A DNA stretch of 64,000 nucleotides, taken from the NCBI GenBank assembly GCA_037783545.1, contig JBBELK010000529.1, positions 310,001 to 374,000 on the forward strand. The letters are read 5' to 3'. This document shows positions 10,823 through 21,871 of the stretch, one piece after another. The stretch's first letter is position 1; every line of letters begins with the position of its first letter. The translations under genes were made by a program, and so were the position numbers. A model generated the notes under the pieces. That model did not search any database, was not told the origin of the DNA, and saw nothing but the letters and a program-made list of their open reading frames with translations. The DNA is from Henricia sp. BOLD:AAB3569 (lineage: Eukaryota; Echinodermata; Asteroidea; Spinulosida; Echinasteridae).

Positions 10823-12766
10823 TGAAGGATTAAGAAAGTATAAGCTATATGTTGGGCCGGCTGGAAGGGATACGAACTAGAGCACATGTACTGATGAAAA
10901 GTGGGGAAGTATACCGCTATGTAGAAAATGTGGTTAGGGTTACGGTTAGATAAATGTTATGTTTATTCTTAGAGTTGGGGGTTAAGATTAAGCGTAATCT
11001 GAAATGACGTCATGTTTGTTTGTTTGTTTGTTTGTTTGTTTGTTTGCATGTGCGTTTTTCTATGCGAGGCTCGGGGTTGGTGTACGGGTTACGGTCAGGG
11101 TTGCTTACATGTACGTTTCATATGAGAGCCTTGGGGAATCAGACGGTTCACAGCTCCACAGAAAGGGTGACGTCGTAAGTTAGTTCGGCATATTGTGACC
11201 ATCTTGTTACAATGCAGGGTCTAAAATCTTGTTCCGTGGAACTTTGAGATACCCATTTGTTCAACGATGTACATGTATATGACAATTTAATTAATTATAA
11301 AATACACAGACAGGGGATCTGAGGACAAAAAGACATTAACCGGCGGCAAGGTTTGTAGTGCCTTAAGAGCTTTCGGCTTTCTCAAGTCTCCCAAAAAACA
11401 TTTAACACATTTTGCAGGTGACTGGACGAGCCTAATCTGGCGTGTTCCTGTATATCTCTGAATACGAATCGCCCGAGGGGCACTGCACGTGTACCCGGAG
11501 CGGCTTGCATCGATTTTTCCTTGGTCATTTCCCCGAGTGCAACACTGCGCGCGTGTTGGAGTGGACGAAGGTTGTGTCAATTCCGCTGGAGGGTCCGAGG
11601 GTTTTTGATGACGTCATCGGGACGAAATCAGCGGCTTTGAGCTATTGTCATTTAGAAGTGGTCTCTGCCGGTTTGTGTTGGACAAGATTTGTCCTTCGAA
11701 AAGAGAAGATCCGGCCTCTTTGTTCGGCGGGTGTTTCAGGAAACGAGGGGTTGACTTTTAGATTCCCGTTTATCATTGTCATTGAGGGATCGATCTGGTA
11801 AACTGCTCTTTCATTGGCGCGCAAAAATTGGACTGGCAAACGTATTTCGTTTGGTTCGGTTTATCTTGCACCTGAAGCATTTAAATAGGCCACAGACACG
11901 AATTCGGTCACGAATACAGTACACCTGAACAAGACAGAAAAAAAATGTCTTTTTTTTCTTGTGCTTGACCAAGCTAAGATCTTCTATGGGTTGTTACGGG
12001 TGATGAATTCGTCGTCTAATTTCAGCAGCTTTGACATTTTTTGCGGTCTTGATTTTCGAGGATTTTACTTTTATTTTGCACCTTAATGACCACAATAGCT
12101 GCAGTCACTTGTCATTTTGGGCATTCGGCTTTATAAATAATCATGCATGATTCACTGTAGGCCTATATAATCTTCAAACATTTACCTCACGTCAAAGTGA
12201 ATAATTCAATATCTTGACAAAGCTCCAGACCTCTGTACAAAACCTATGGGACAAGTCAAAGTTAAAATGTGATTTCGTTCCCTTCCATTTTGTTTCTAAC
12301 ATCAAATTCACCCTCAGAGATGGATTGAATATCCTAACAAGAAAAAATTAAGGTGTCTGAATATGGCCTTCTGGTTGTAAATCCCAGTCTTTTACCGTTT
12401 TAAGGTATACTTGACTTGGGTATGGCCTTGAGTATAACTTTTAATATCGAGTGCTTTATCGCGGGAAGCATTGCGCTCTGTAACTGGTTCCCGGTCGTTG
12501 AACTCTGCAACAGTTTCTTATGGAGAGACGGCTACCGGTGACCAGCGCCACTGTTAATCGTTCGAACACGTTCGACCAGAACACTATAGCGGCCGACTTC
12601 AATCGTTGCTCGCAAATTGCATTAAGTCTGCTGATGGAGCACACTAAAACATCGCCGTCTATGTGAAATGATGGATTATGCAAGATAGTGTTGACCAAAA
12701 TTGTGTTTACCTAAGCGTGTTTCTATAATGTATATAAGGACTAATCCTGACGATTTGTTTTTCATG
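10823..12766. other. no confirmed gene; simple repeat and GC-richer patch
   Basis: A TGTT tetranucleotide run occupies 11013-11046, directly after a TGACGTCA at 11005. Bases 11440-11800 are GC-richer, with frames on both strands and a second TGACGTCA at 11609. This could be a promoter or unmethylated island, but no protein family or splice structure is recognisable. A 48-codon frame at 12520-12666 is listed under rejected items. Confidence 0.4.
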
Positions 12767-12810
12767 CAGTATAGAAAGTGGGTTTAAATATTAACCCCAC
12801 TTTCATACTG
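12767..12810. repeat. tight hairpin, about 20-bp arms, 3-base loop
   Basis: CAGTATAGAAAGTGGGTTTAA is followed after ATA by TTAACCCCACTTTCATACTG. The arms pair almost completely, with one bulge and one mismatch. Confidence 0.7.
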
Positions 12811-13025
12811 TTTGCTTAAAAGAAAAGCTTTTATGAGAGAACGTTATTAATGTCAAAACTGGACCCAACGTATATGTTGGTAAAAGGATTTCGGCGTGAT
12901 ATTATTCACTGACGCGCTATATTAGAAAACCCAACAGTTACCACCATTTTGAAGTATTTAGCCTATCATTGGGTCCGAGTGTTGTGAATTAGCTTGTATT
13001 ATTTCATGTTACAATACGCATGATT

Positions 13026-13055
13026 TCTGTAACCGCTTTTCGGGAAGTGGTTACA
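13026..13055. repeat. short hairpin, 12-bp arms
   Basis: CTGTAACCGCTT and AAGTGGTTACAG flank TTCGGG. There is a single G-T type mismatch. It lies 10 bases before an R-C copy. Confidence 0.55.
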
Positions 13056-13061
13056 GTAGTA

Positions 13062-13400
13062 TACCCCCAATACATCATTTGCAGTTAATACCCAAAATTT
13101 TACTTCACGAGTTGACCAAAAAACGACTGATTTGTTTCCGTGTAAAATGGTACCTTTGTAGAAGAAACTGCAAACTGAAGGTGGTTTTTACAAGGTTGTC
13201 TGCAGACAACCTTTTTACCATTCATTCATACACAAAAACCATGCATGGATTTTTTTCAGGTTTTCTGAAGTATTACTGCACTGAATCTATGCGGCTGAAC
13301 TTTCTACAAGGCAGTTTATCAACCTTATTCTTTAGTTATGTAATGCTGTTGTTCCTGTTTTTAAAAGTTTTCCAATCATGTAATCTGTCTTTTAGGATAG
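13062..13400 (+). repeat. R-C, copy 3
   Basis: Starts CCCCAATACATCATTTGCAG and ends at AATCATGTAATCTGTCTTTT. The 131-codon frame over it (13079-13474) exists only because this copy happens to lack stops in that frame; other copies do not share it. Confidence 0.85.
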
Positions 13401-13573
13401 GCCTATGTTTTAAAATACCGCCACGATCAAATAAGGCGCGCGTATTTCGCCTGTTTGATACATTTAGACCGTAAATATAGTAACACAAATTGGGGAGCGG
13501 AATGTAGTTTGTACAACTAACTACAAATCGATAGGGGATTTTCCTAAATGTAATTGCTCTTAGCGACCACAAA

Positions 13574-13735
13574 TCTTGTCCGGGGCTTGTGTCCTACAGC
13601 AACAACTAATGTGCGCAAAATGAATTTCAACCATATAAATCGAATTTAAAGTAACAGGTGAATGAAATAGCTAATTCGGCAATGTCACAAGAAACATCCA
13701 TAAATTTAGATACATTACGAAAACGGCCTCTTGGG
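13574..13735 (-). repeat. R-F repeat, copy 1
   Basis: Reverse orientation of the segment also found at 15535-15670 and 16760-16875. Shared blocks are CAGGTGAATGAAATAGCT, AGAAACATCCATAAATTTAG and CGAAAACGGCC. Confidence 0.7.
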
Positions 13736-14535
13736 GAATGGAGTGTGGTTTTTACCATAACTGCACATCAATGCATGCATACCTGTGCATGGCGCTGTGT
13801 TTCAGTTCAGGCCACGCCGATATAATTTGCGATGTACAACGGAGATTAGGCGCTGCTAAATTCAGCCAATTATTATAAACACTGGGCGTCAACTTGTCAT
13901 TTCTGTGAAACGAAAATATAGATTATATTATTCTAACTGATTAATTTGTTTAAAAATCATCCCAATTTTCATTTCGTCGCCTTTCTCTGTACCGGTGTAA
14001 TGGCCGTAGGCGCCTATTGACCACTGTAAATAGTACCGATCAATATCGAATCAACTGCCGTTTCCTGTCGGATATGAGTTTGACGAGTGAAACTTGCTCT
14101 GTAGTTTGCCATTTTGTCAGCTTTCGTCACAAGAGCTTACGATCGATTTAACAAGAGGGCGACGTTCAGAACAGAGCCGGTATTAAGGCAGAGGAAGACA
14201 GCGTGTACAGTTGTAGTACATACAACTGTGTTAAAACTGGTGTGCTTAAACTTGCGTTGTCACCATTTTTGTAACAGTTTTTACTAAAGTCGTGATTTTG
14301 TGGAATTCCTCGCGTGCTTGCAGTACTTAAAACATAGCTTGCACACCTTGCAATGGTTCGGGTAGTCCTGTTTTCCATTTTGGGTAATGATGGTATACAT
14401 GTACATGTATGTAAACGTCTGACTTCAACTGTACACAGAAATGACTAGAAACGCAAAATGGACAAGAGACTCTTATATGAACTCCGAGCTGTCATAGTAC
14501 ATGTAATATTTAGTTGTCTGTCTATGAGAAGATCT

Positions 14536-15045
14536 GGGGCCAATTTCATAAAGCTGTTTAGCAGAAACATTTCCTTAATCCAAAATTTATTTGCTTTATA
14601 AAAATGGGTTAATTAGCAGTCAAAATCATGTGTAATGTGTATTACAATTGATTGGTGTTCTGCTATTCTTGCTAAGAAAGAAGTTGATATACAATTTTGA
14701 CCAAGGCCCGAGCTTGTGCTAAATTGAATGAAGATTCAATGCTTTGTATATTCGAATCTACGACACAAATTCCAATCTGGATGTCTTAGCGAACAACTGT
14801 GAATGTCTTGAAACGAACTTGAATAACGTGCAAATGAATAAGAACCAGATAAATGGCGTCCTGATCAAAATCACTTTAATACGTACTCGCTCGAATGCAT
14901 TTCGAGCGAGAATTCGAGCGAGAAAACCTTTTAAAAAAAAAAATAAAAAAATCATATACAATTCTTATTGCAAACCTACTTTCTTTCAAAGCAAATAAAT
15001 GTTTATTTAAGCAATTTTTTTATGGCAACGGTTTCATGAATTTGG
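14536..15045. mobile_element. R-G type element, decayed
   Basis: The left end GGGGCCAATTTCATAAAGCT and a right-end GTTTCATGAATTTGGC are roughly inverted. The left end matches the cleaner R-G copy at 47910-48122. An internal near-palindrome (CTCGCTCGAA/TTCGAGCGAG) lies at 14886-14910. Bases 13736-14535 to its left hold nothing I recognise. Confidence 0.5.
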
Positions 15046-15534
15046 CAAGTTTGAGGTATGGACTAAGAATCTAAGTTGACTGCATGTAAAAATGATGAGT
15101 GCATATATTTTTAATCACAAAATGTCTCGAGAAATCTGCAATTGTGAGTTATCCTATGCCTCGAAGGCACGACTAGACTTTTTTCTCAAAGATATCCTGG
15201 GGGACTTGTTAGAGAAATCTTCGGACCCTGTATCTGCCCGCGAAGGACACTGACTTATGAACCTCCGCGTATCGGGGTCCGTGGCCGGGAGCTTAACCGC
15301 AGAGCTGGTTTCCATGGTAACCACGTGACTGCATCATCGTTACCATGAAAACGGATAGTTGGCCGTCAGTCAGGTGGAAGAATCACCCAAGGATCAGTGG
15401 GAAAGAGGAAACTTTATTCTGACAATTGTCAGGATCCTGTAAGGGCCGTTTCCATGGCAACGCCGATATGTCAGAAAAAATTTGAATGCAGAAAAGGAGA
15501 GAAAGTTTTAACTCTTATACATCTAGCATTAGAC
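15046..15534. other. no gene recognised
   Basis: A small inverted pair (TTTCCATGGTAAC and GTTACCATGAAAA) lies at about 15308-15351. Otherwise unassigned. Confidence 0.4.
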
Positions 15535-15670
15535 TTAGGCCGTTTTCGTAATGCCATCCAAATTCATGGATGTTTCTTGTGACATAGTGATGAGCTATTT
15601 CATTCACCTGTTACTTTAAATTTGATTTCTATGCATGGAATTAATTTTGCATACATTAGTTGTGTGGAAA
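15535..15670 (+). repeat. R-F repeat, copy 2
   Basis: The sequence GGCCGTTTTCGTAATGCC, CCAAATTCATGGATGTTTCT, GAGCTATTTCATTCACCTGT and TTTTGCATACATTAGTTGT is shared with 16760-16875 and, inverted, with 13574-13735. Confidence 0.75.
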
Positions 15671-16268
15671 TTTCGTTCAAAGATCTTGAAAGAAGGTAAT
15701 TATTTGAAATAAGCTAAATGCACCGGTCAATATGATGAAGGTTTTACAACGAAAATCTAAATTGAATGAAAACAAATGAGAAGAAAAATCATTTCAACTT
15801 TTGAATGCACATTTTGAACAGTTTCACAAAAAAAATTGACAATATTGTCAGTTTGCCGGTTTTTCGAACGACAGTTCAAAATAATACAAACCTGACACAA
15901 ATAAAAACAAAACCACAAAAAATGACAAAACACACACAAAAACAAGTCCACCACACGGAAAATTATGATTAAAAAGATGCAATTAATGAAACTTCACAAC
16001 CTTCGTTGGTAGATCTCATTTGAAAGTGTTAACTTTGGCAAACTCAGAAAAAAATATCGATTTCCATTTCAATTTGTTTTATTCAAAGACAATATCTATC
16101 ATTGTGTTCAGGGTGTGTTAAGAAAAATCAAGGTGGTATTTCAGGTAACAAATGGGAAGTGACATTCAGAAAACAGCCATCGGCTAGCCGGTTCAACTCG
16201 TGCATGAAAACTCTTCAGGTGGAATAGCGCAGCAGCCCAGAAGCCCTATCCCGCGTAGCTCCTTCAGG

Positions 16269-16334
16269 GGGATGTACTCTAGCACCATGGCAACCTTTGA
16301 TGGGATGTATTCTAGCACCATGGCAACCTTTGAT
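16269..16334. repeat. 33-base direct repeat, two copies
   Basis: A unit beginning GGGATGTA and containing CTAGCACCATGGCAACCTTT occurs twice back to back, with one base difference. The remainder of 15671-16759 is unassigned. Confidence 0.8.
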
Positions 16335-16759
16335 AGCATCATCGGCGTTGTCAATGGCAACGACTGGGCGGCCCATGGTACAAGGGTCCTCCGTAGCTTA
16401 AGCTGTGACGTCGCGTAGCTGGAACCTCCTACGCATTGGTCTACACTCTTGAAGATTCCGAGTGGCAAGGAGGACCCAACTTTATGTCATATCACTTCAC
16501 TGGGAGTAACATCATGACGTGTGTTTTGTGTGCTAAACACTCGGCTTCGCAACTATACGCAACTGCAGCGTCAATACTACATGGTGTCTTTGGTTATACC
16601 ACTTGTTTCACACTCAAACATTTATCACTCCTATTTTTACACAGGGAGAGCAAAGCAAAATACTCCAAAGTCTACTATGTGTTCAGCAGTCATTCTAAAC
16701 CGAGGTGCTTAAAGCTCGTGATTCGGATATACAACATCAACAAGTTAAAGTGCCAAAAG

Positions 16760-16875
16760 GGCCGTGTATGTATCCAAATTCATGGATGTTTCTTCTGATG
16801 AGCTATTTCATTCACCTGTTACAAAAAATTCGATTTGTATGGTTGGAATTCATTTTGCTTACATTAGTTGTTGCT
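16760..16875 (+). repeat. R-F repeat, copy 3
   Basis: Shares ATCCAAATTCATGGATGTTT, GATGAGCTATTTCATTCACC and TTTTGCTTACATTAGTTGT with the copy at 15535-15670. The stretch 16876-17209 that follows has no recognised feature. Confidence 0.7.
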
Positions 16876-17209
16876 AGGTAGGACAAGTGCAACAACATAG
16901 CACCTCTTGTTTTCTGATCACTTGCATAACGTTCTTCAAACCCAACTGCAGTTCCGAAATGTTTCAAAGTATTTCCTCAGTTACTGAAAAAGATAATGGT
17001 ATAACCACAGCGAGAACTGAACTCGGGTCCTTCTGCTTGATAGTCCTCTGCTTTACCATTAGACCACCAAGCAAGTCGCCAAAGCCTCTCATTTTTGTTC
17101 CTTTATTCCTTAATTTAAACAACTCCTTGAGGGCGCTATAAAGAGAGTATGAATATTCATTTACAATGCACCAATCAGAAGGCACAGAATCCTCTGCCTA
17201 TGACTGCAT

Positions 17210-17370
17210 AAAACTTGTTTACCATTTATTCAACACAAAAATCATGCATGGACTTTTCATGTTTTCTGAAGTATGCATATTTCTACAATATATCAACATT
17301 ATTATTTAGTAATGTAATGCTGTTCCTGTTATTAAAAGTTTTCCAATCATGTAATCTGTCTTTAATGAAA
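17210..17370 (+). repeat. R-C, partial copy 4
   Basis: Only the right half of R-C is present (TTTACCATTTATTCAACACA to AATCATGTAATCTGTCTTTA). Unassigned DNA follows to 17904. Confidence 0.75.
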
Positions 17371-17974
17371 TATACAGCTAAGTTTCTCTTTAAATAGAAG
17401 ATGATAAAAAAAAAACAGAAACCAATCACAGACGTATACTCCCGTCGGGCCAATCTTCGACATTTGATCACTATCAATTCCCGTAATTTAATGAGTGCAA
17501 ACTAAACTGCGAGGTTTCATTATACACCTCGCGAAATGAACGGCCAAACTCTCTCTATATATAGACTGCAATCCTTTGTCAAACACGCGCCCTTGATCGT
17601 ATGTCCCCAATGTGCATGTGTGTTGTTGAACGCAGTGTTTTCACTTGAGCCGTCTAATCGTTTTCCGTTATAATGAGTGAAATATTTGCACAGCCCGCGC
17701 AATCGTGCACTCTCGGGAGATTTTTAGCGGTGGTATTTATCATTAACTTGCCGCTCCGTGCAAATTTTTCATTACTGGCGATCCCCCGTGACTCTCTTCG
17801 AAACACTCTGGTCATCCCTGAGTGCCGCTCTCTCGAAATACGTCAGCTAAAATTTTATGAATTCCGTGGGAGTTTTGTTAATATTTAGCTAACATCCGGC
17901 TGGTTTCATGTGTGGCGGACATCATCTGTTATTTTTGTTATACGATATTTGGAAAATGTATTTAAGGTCATTCA

Positions 17975-18117
17975 AGACGACCTCATCAGTCTGGAGTTAA
18001 GCATCCAACCGGAGAGTCGGAGGTCTCCGGTTCGAATCCCGATGATGCCCATTATGACTTTTTTTCTCATCCCATGTTTGGTTGTTTCATTTCAAAGGTG
18101 ATCAGGCACCATACCAA
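17975..18117 (+). mobile_element. SINE family 1, tRNA-derived, decayed head
   Basis: A pol III B-box-like GGTTCGAATCC lies inside GGTCTCCGGTTCGAATCCCG at about 18026-18045. It is followed by a body (TCTCATCCCATGTTTGGTTG, TTTCATTTCAAAGGTGATCA, GGCACCATACC) shared with 37640-37745. The A-box half is poorly preserved. Not a functional tRNA gene: no clean cloverleaf. Confidence 0.65.
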
Positions 18118-18119
18118 TT

Positions 18120-18500
18120 ATTGCGTTTGTCAGAGGTTTTGGGGAAACATGAGGAAGTATACCACTGTGTCTTATAGCTCAGCTGGCAGAGCATCTACCC
18201 TGCGAGTCAGATGTTTTAGGGGAAACCTGATGGAGTATACCACTGTGCCTTGTAGCTCAGCTGGTAGAGCATCTGCCTGACCTGTCAGAGGTCTTGGGGA
18301 AAACACGAGGGAGTATACACTGTGCCTCGTAGATCAACTGGTAGACCATTTGCCCGGTGGTTCAGAGGTATTGGGGAAACATGAGGAAGTATACCACTGT
18401 GCCGTATGGCTCAGCTGTTAGAGCATCTGCCCTGTGTGTCAGAGGTCTTGGGGGAAACCTGAGGGAGTATATAGCTGTGCCTCACAGCTCAGCTGGTAAC
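18120..18500 (+). repeat. tandem array of tRNA 5'-half units, 77-78 base period
   Basis: Five successive units begin at 18166, 18244, 18321, 18399 and 18476 with TGTG(C/T)C. Each carries a tRNA-like A-box region (TAGCTCAGCTGGTAGAGCAT and variants), then GTCAGAGGTCTTGGGGAAA and a spacer ending in AGTATAC. The B box (GGTTCGAATCC) is absent from every unit. The array directly follows the SINE at 17975-18117 and probably expanded from it. Confidence 0.85.
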
Positions 18501-18945
18501 TAGACAAGTAGTAGTTATGCAAAAGATCTATTTTAGTTACGTGCCATGTTGCTGAGAATCATCTCAGATGTCTGAAAGCAATTTATTTGATTTGACCACC
18601 ACTGGCAATGTTACGTGTTAAAAGACACCAATTAGTCACGTTTGCACAGCGTGAACGGAGGTTGACAAAATGCATTTTTAAAATAATGGACGTTCATGTG
18701 AAATAAAATGAGGCTATTTCCCGAGCAACTTCTTGGTGCATTCTTAAATGTCCAATCTATCATTTAACATATAATTAACATATTAAGAGATGCATCAATA
18801 CTTCACAAAACCTTCAAAATCCATAAATGATTTTGTGTGTGAAGTGAATGGTTAAAACAAATGTGGGTTAGCATTACATACACTGTGTGGACTGTCGAAC
18901 AAAGGAAGAGATGACGCTATGTGGACTGGTACAGGTCAACAGTTA

Positions 18946-19090
18946 TAGAGCCTTTGCACGGCGGCCATGACAGGGGGCAGTCACATTGTCACAGCACGTC
19001 AAGCACGAGTAGTCACTTTGTGGATCTATTGTAACGTCATTTAAATATGAAAACCTGCCCCCTGTCATGGCCGCCGGTGCAAAAGCTCTA
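18946..19090. mobile_element. R-A MITE-like element, copy 2
   Basis: Bounded by TAGAGCCTTTGCACGGCGGC and GCCGCCGGTGCAAAAGCTCTA, which are clean inverted repeats. The inside shares GTGGATCTATTG and ATTTAAATATGAAAACC with the other R-A copies in inverted order. Confidence 0.85.
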
Positions 19091-20585
19091 TTCAAGCTTT
19101 AACAACAATGTTAGGGTTCAGGGTCGGGGGGAGGGGTGTCGAAGTTTAGGGTCAGTGTTCAGGGCACAGTTCAGGTGAAAACTGTTTGAATTTTTGTGGA
19201 AATTATTTTTCCCTCTTTTTTTCAAAGTGACACTTTGGAGCAGTTTTCTTAACTACATGAGAACAAAGGAATGTGTGTGGACGGGAAGACTTGGTGTGTC
19301 CACACATGAAAATAACCTTCATATGTTAAGATGTTCAAGTACCGTCTTAAACATAAATAATAGTTACCGTTGCTGTCAACACTTTGAGTAAGTTTTTCTT
19401 GTCAACTCATAAAGACAAATCTTGGGTATGTAATTGTAGCATAAAAGTTATGAATTGGGTTTAACGAATATACTTAAAGGGAACATTGCCTTCAATTTCC
19501 CCAAAATGTTGGAAATGTTCATTATACCTTTGAAGAGTTGTTCATGTATAAAAACACTTATAATGTGCTATAATTAGAGATTAATGATTAAACAAAAAAA
19601 ATGGCCGCTGACCTGTAAACGTCTGACCCGCGAGACCTATTCGTAAATACATCGTTCAAACAGTGTGCAGAATGTGCTGTAAATAGTCGTCAGGCTGGCG
19701 CCGCGGGCAATGGCACGGTATAGACCTATAGATGAGCACCGGGTACCATTTCTCTACCACGCGACACACATACAGCATCGTTGTCTGCACGTACACATGG
19801 TAATCAGGCCAACTCGCCCCCTGGTCGACTCGCCTCTTACCTACACGCCCCTTTCCAACTCGCCCCCCTCGCCCCTTACCATGTCGTCCCCCCTGATCGA
19901 CTCGCCCCTAGACTACTTGCCCCGTGTGCACGGGGCTTGGGTACGACTACAGGAACACTTTCCGCCATTTTGTGAAGTAAAAAATTTGGTTCTACAAAAT
20001 GGTGAAAATCCAAAGCAATGTGTCCCTTTAAGTAGATCATCAATGGATTTTTCAATCCAATTTATCTATTATTACAAAATTATGCATTGTTATTCATGAT
20101 GCAACTACCATATGGTTAAAATATTCACATAAATATTATTACTGCGAGTCATGCTTGATAATTAAAAGTTATGCTTTCGTCTGATCAAGTGAAGTGTGTC
20201 AAAGCCGTCACAGCGCGGTAATTTAATAAATCAGAGAATTTCGCGGCACTCCGCCGGTGGTTGTGTGACGTATGGCACATACATTTATATCAATACTGTG
20301 ACGTGTACAGGTGGGAATATACGATGCGCATGTGCGAGTTTTTCCCGCGTGATACAACTGCGTGTAGTATAGCCTATATTAGCTTATGGCTTAAAAGGTT
20401 CATCCGAGTGTCTTCCGGTGGCGTTATGGGAGTAAGGCCGGCTTTGGTTCGCTAAGGATTCACACACACATCTGAAACCTTGCATCTTAAGATGGCATGA
20501 CCGCAAGATATCCTGTCGGATGCGCATCATTTTGAGGTATTTTCCGAGCGGAACGAGGACTGATAATCAATGTTTCTGTCATCAG
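19091..20585. other. no confirmed gene; CTCGCCCC minisatellite at 19806-19925
   Basis: Between 19806 and 19925 a degenerate ACTCGCCCC(N) unit recurs about eight times. A 129-codon frame over 19710-20099 is a product of this repeat. A TTTCATCCGAG patch and other short GC-rich pieces at 20210-20580 have no splice structure. Confidence 0.5.
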
Positions 20586-20679
20586 TTGGCTGTCCGCGGT
20601 GCGCCGGCCGCTGTTCATCCGGAAACCGATGATGACAACTCTTTGCGAACGGCGACACACATGATGAACTTGCTGCAAG
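20586..20679 (+). CDS. candidate internal exon, ectodomain (unassigned)
   Basis: This 94-base segment is open in only one plus frame. It is bounded by an acceptor (TTTCTGTCATCAG) and a donor (CTGCAAG|GTAATC). It reads LAVRGAPAAVHPETDDDNSL and then RTATHMMNLLQ, starting at a codon boundary and ending after one base of the next codon. Local GC content is much higher than the surroundings. It lies upstream, on the same strand, of the transmembrane gene and could encode part of its extracellular region. Its outgoing phase does not fit the next candidate exon at 22687, so either an exon between them was missed or this is not a real exon. No family was recognised. Confidence 0.4.
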
Positions 20680-20775
20680 GTAATCTATTTGTGCTGCTGA
20701 ATTTTGCCTTTTTGTTGAATATTATCTGAGATGACATCTTTGTATGAGAAAATTGAAGACTAATTAATATAAATG

Positions 20776-21034
20776 TGTGTGCATAGACATTTTTACAAGG
20801 GCGCTCTCATGATGGATTGTGAACGAAGCTATGCCTTAATGACTCGATTTCCCGTGTAGTATAGCCAGGGAACCAGCCTATAGGTGGCTTCACAAATTTC
20901 TTGAAAGCATAGACACAGTTTTTTTGTTTTCTCGGAATGTAGATGAGGTACTGAGCTGATATATACACAGGTTGGTTTTTATCATACACATCCTCAATCA
21001 CACGTTTGTAACAGTATTCTAATCATGTGATCTT
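20776..21034 (-). repeat. R-B, copy
   Basis: Reverse orientation: TTTTTACAAGGGCGCTCTCA, GAAAGCATAGACACAGTTTT, TTTTCTCGGAATGTAGATGA, and ACATCCTCAATCACACG. The GGAGATAACGC block seen in other copies is lost. Confidence 0.8.
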
Positions 21035-21420
21035 TAGCCACAATTTTTGAGAACCCGGACGTCGTTTATGTTCATAAAAAGAAACAAAAAATGCATTTTT
21101 GCATTAAATACGGAAAATTGATTTTAACCTAAGATTTCCTGTGATACGAAAATTGCCTGAAAACCATTTTATAATATTTTATAACCATGATTTTATAATA
21201 TCCGTACAAGTTGCACATATAAATATATACAGTGAAATGTTTACTAATTTGAATAATATAATAACTTGGGAATCTAACACAAACTCACGCGAAAGAAACA
21301 AAGTTGGTATCTAACCACAGCTGGCAAAGTGTGTTAAGTGCCAAAAGAAATCATTTTGGTAGAATTAACATGGTTTGCGTACTTTTGATTCTGATTGTAA
21401 TCACTATCTACATATCAATA

Positions 21421-21871
21421 ATTAAAGTTGCATTGCCCGTGTTTCGGTGAAAGGATTAAAAAAATTAATTTACACAAGCGAACGAATTTAGAAAGCTTAC
21501 GTGTCTCTGTAACGAAAAATATCAAAAACTTAAATTTCCGACGTCGGGAATTGGAGATACAAGCCTTTTTCTTGAAACGTGCTTCACATGTTGTACATGT
21601 GCGCGTACGCTCATATGTACATAGTATGTGTACAATGTACACATGTACGCGCACATGTACATTTACGTCATAACCCTGTCGATTAAATGACCTGCCAGCC
21701 TTTTAATCATTTCTTGTTTTTAATCGACTGGCATTAATCCTTGACGGATTTTTACGTTCTTGGTACCAAATGAAAGCTGATAACTTGTTCTATTCTAGAA
21801 AAATACCTATTTAACTTTAAAAAACAAATTTGACGCCCAAATCGGGCCAAACACGGGCAGTGCAACTTTAA
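21421..21871. mobile_element. terminal-inverted-repeat element, about 450 bases
   Basis: The ends ATTAAAGTTGCATTGCCCGT and (right) CACGGGCAGTGCAACTTTAA are inverted. Within it a CATGTACATTTACG-type purine-pyrimidine palindromic patch (21585-21665) reads GTACATGTGCGCGTACGC and its inverse. The frames of 79-81 codons in it follow from the palindrome. Confidence 0.8.

Noticed and set aside
11442..11801. 119-codon plus frame in a GC-rich island
   Set aside because: No recognisable protein and equal openness on the minus strand; more likely a regulatory or CpG-rich patch.
12520..12666. Plus-strand ATG frame of 48 codons in a GC-richer patch
   Set aside because: No clear donor and a longer frame exists on the opposite strand; could be chance.
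18166..18500. Cluster of tRNA genes
   Set aside because: Only the A-box half is present in each unit; no T-arm, B box or acceptor stem.
19710..20099. 129-codon plus frame
   Set aside because: Explained by the ACTCGCCCC minisatellite.
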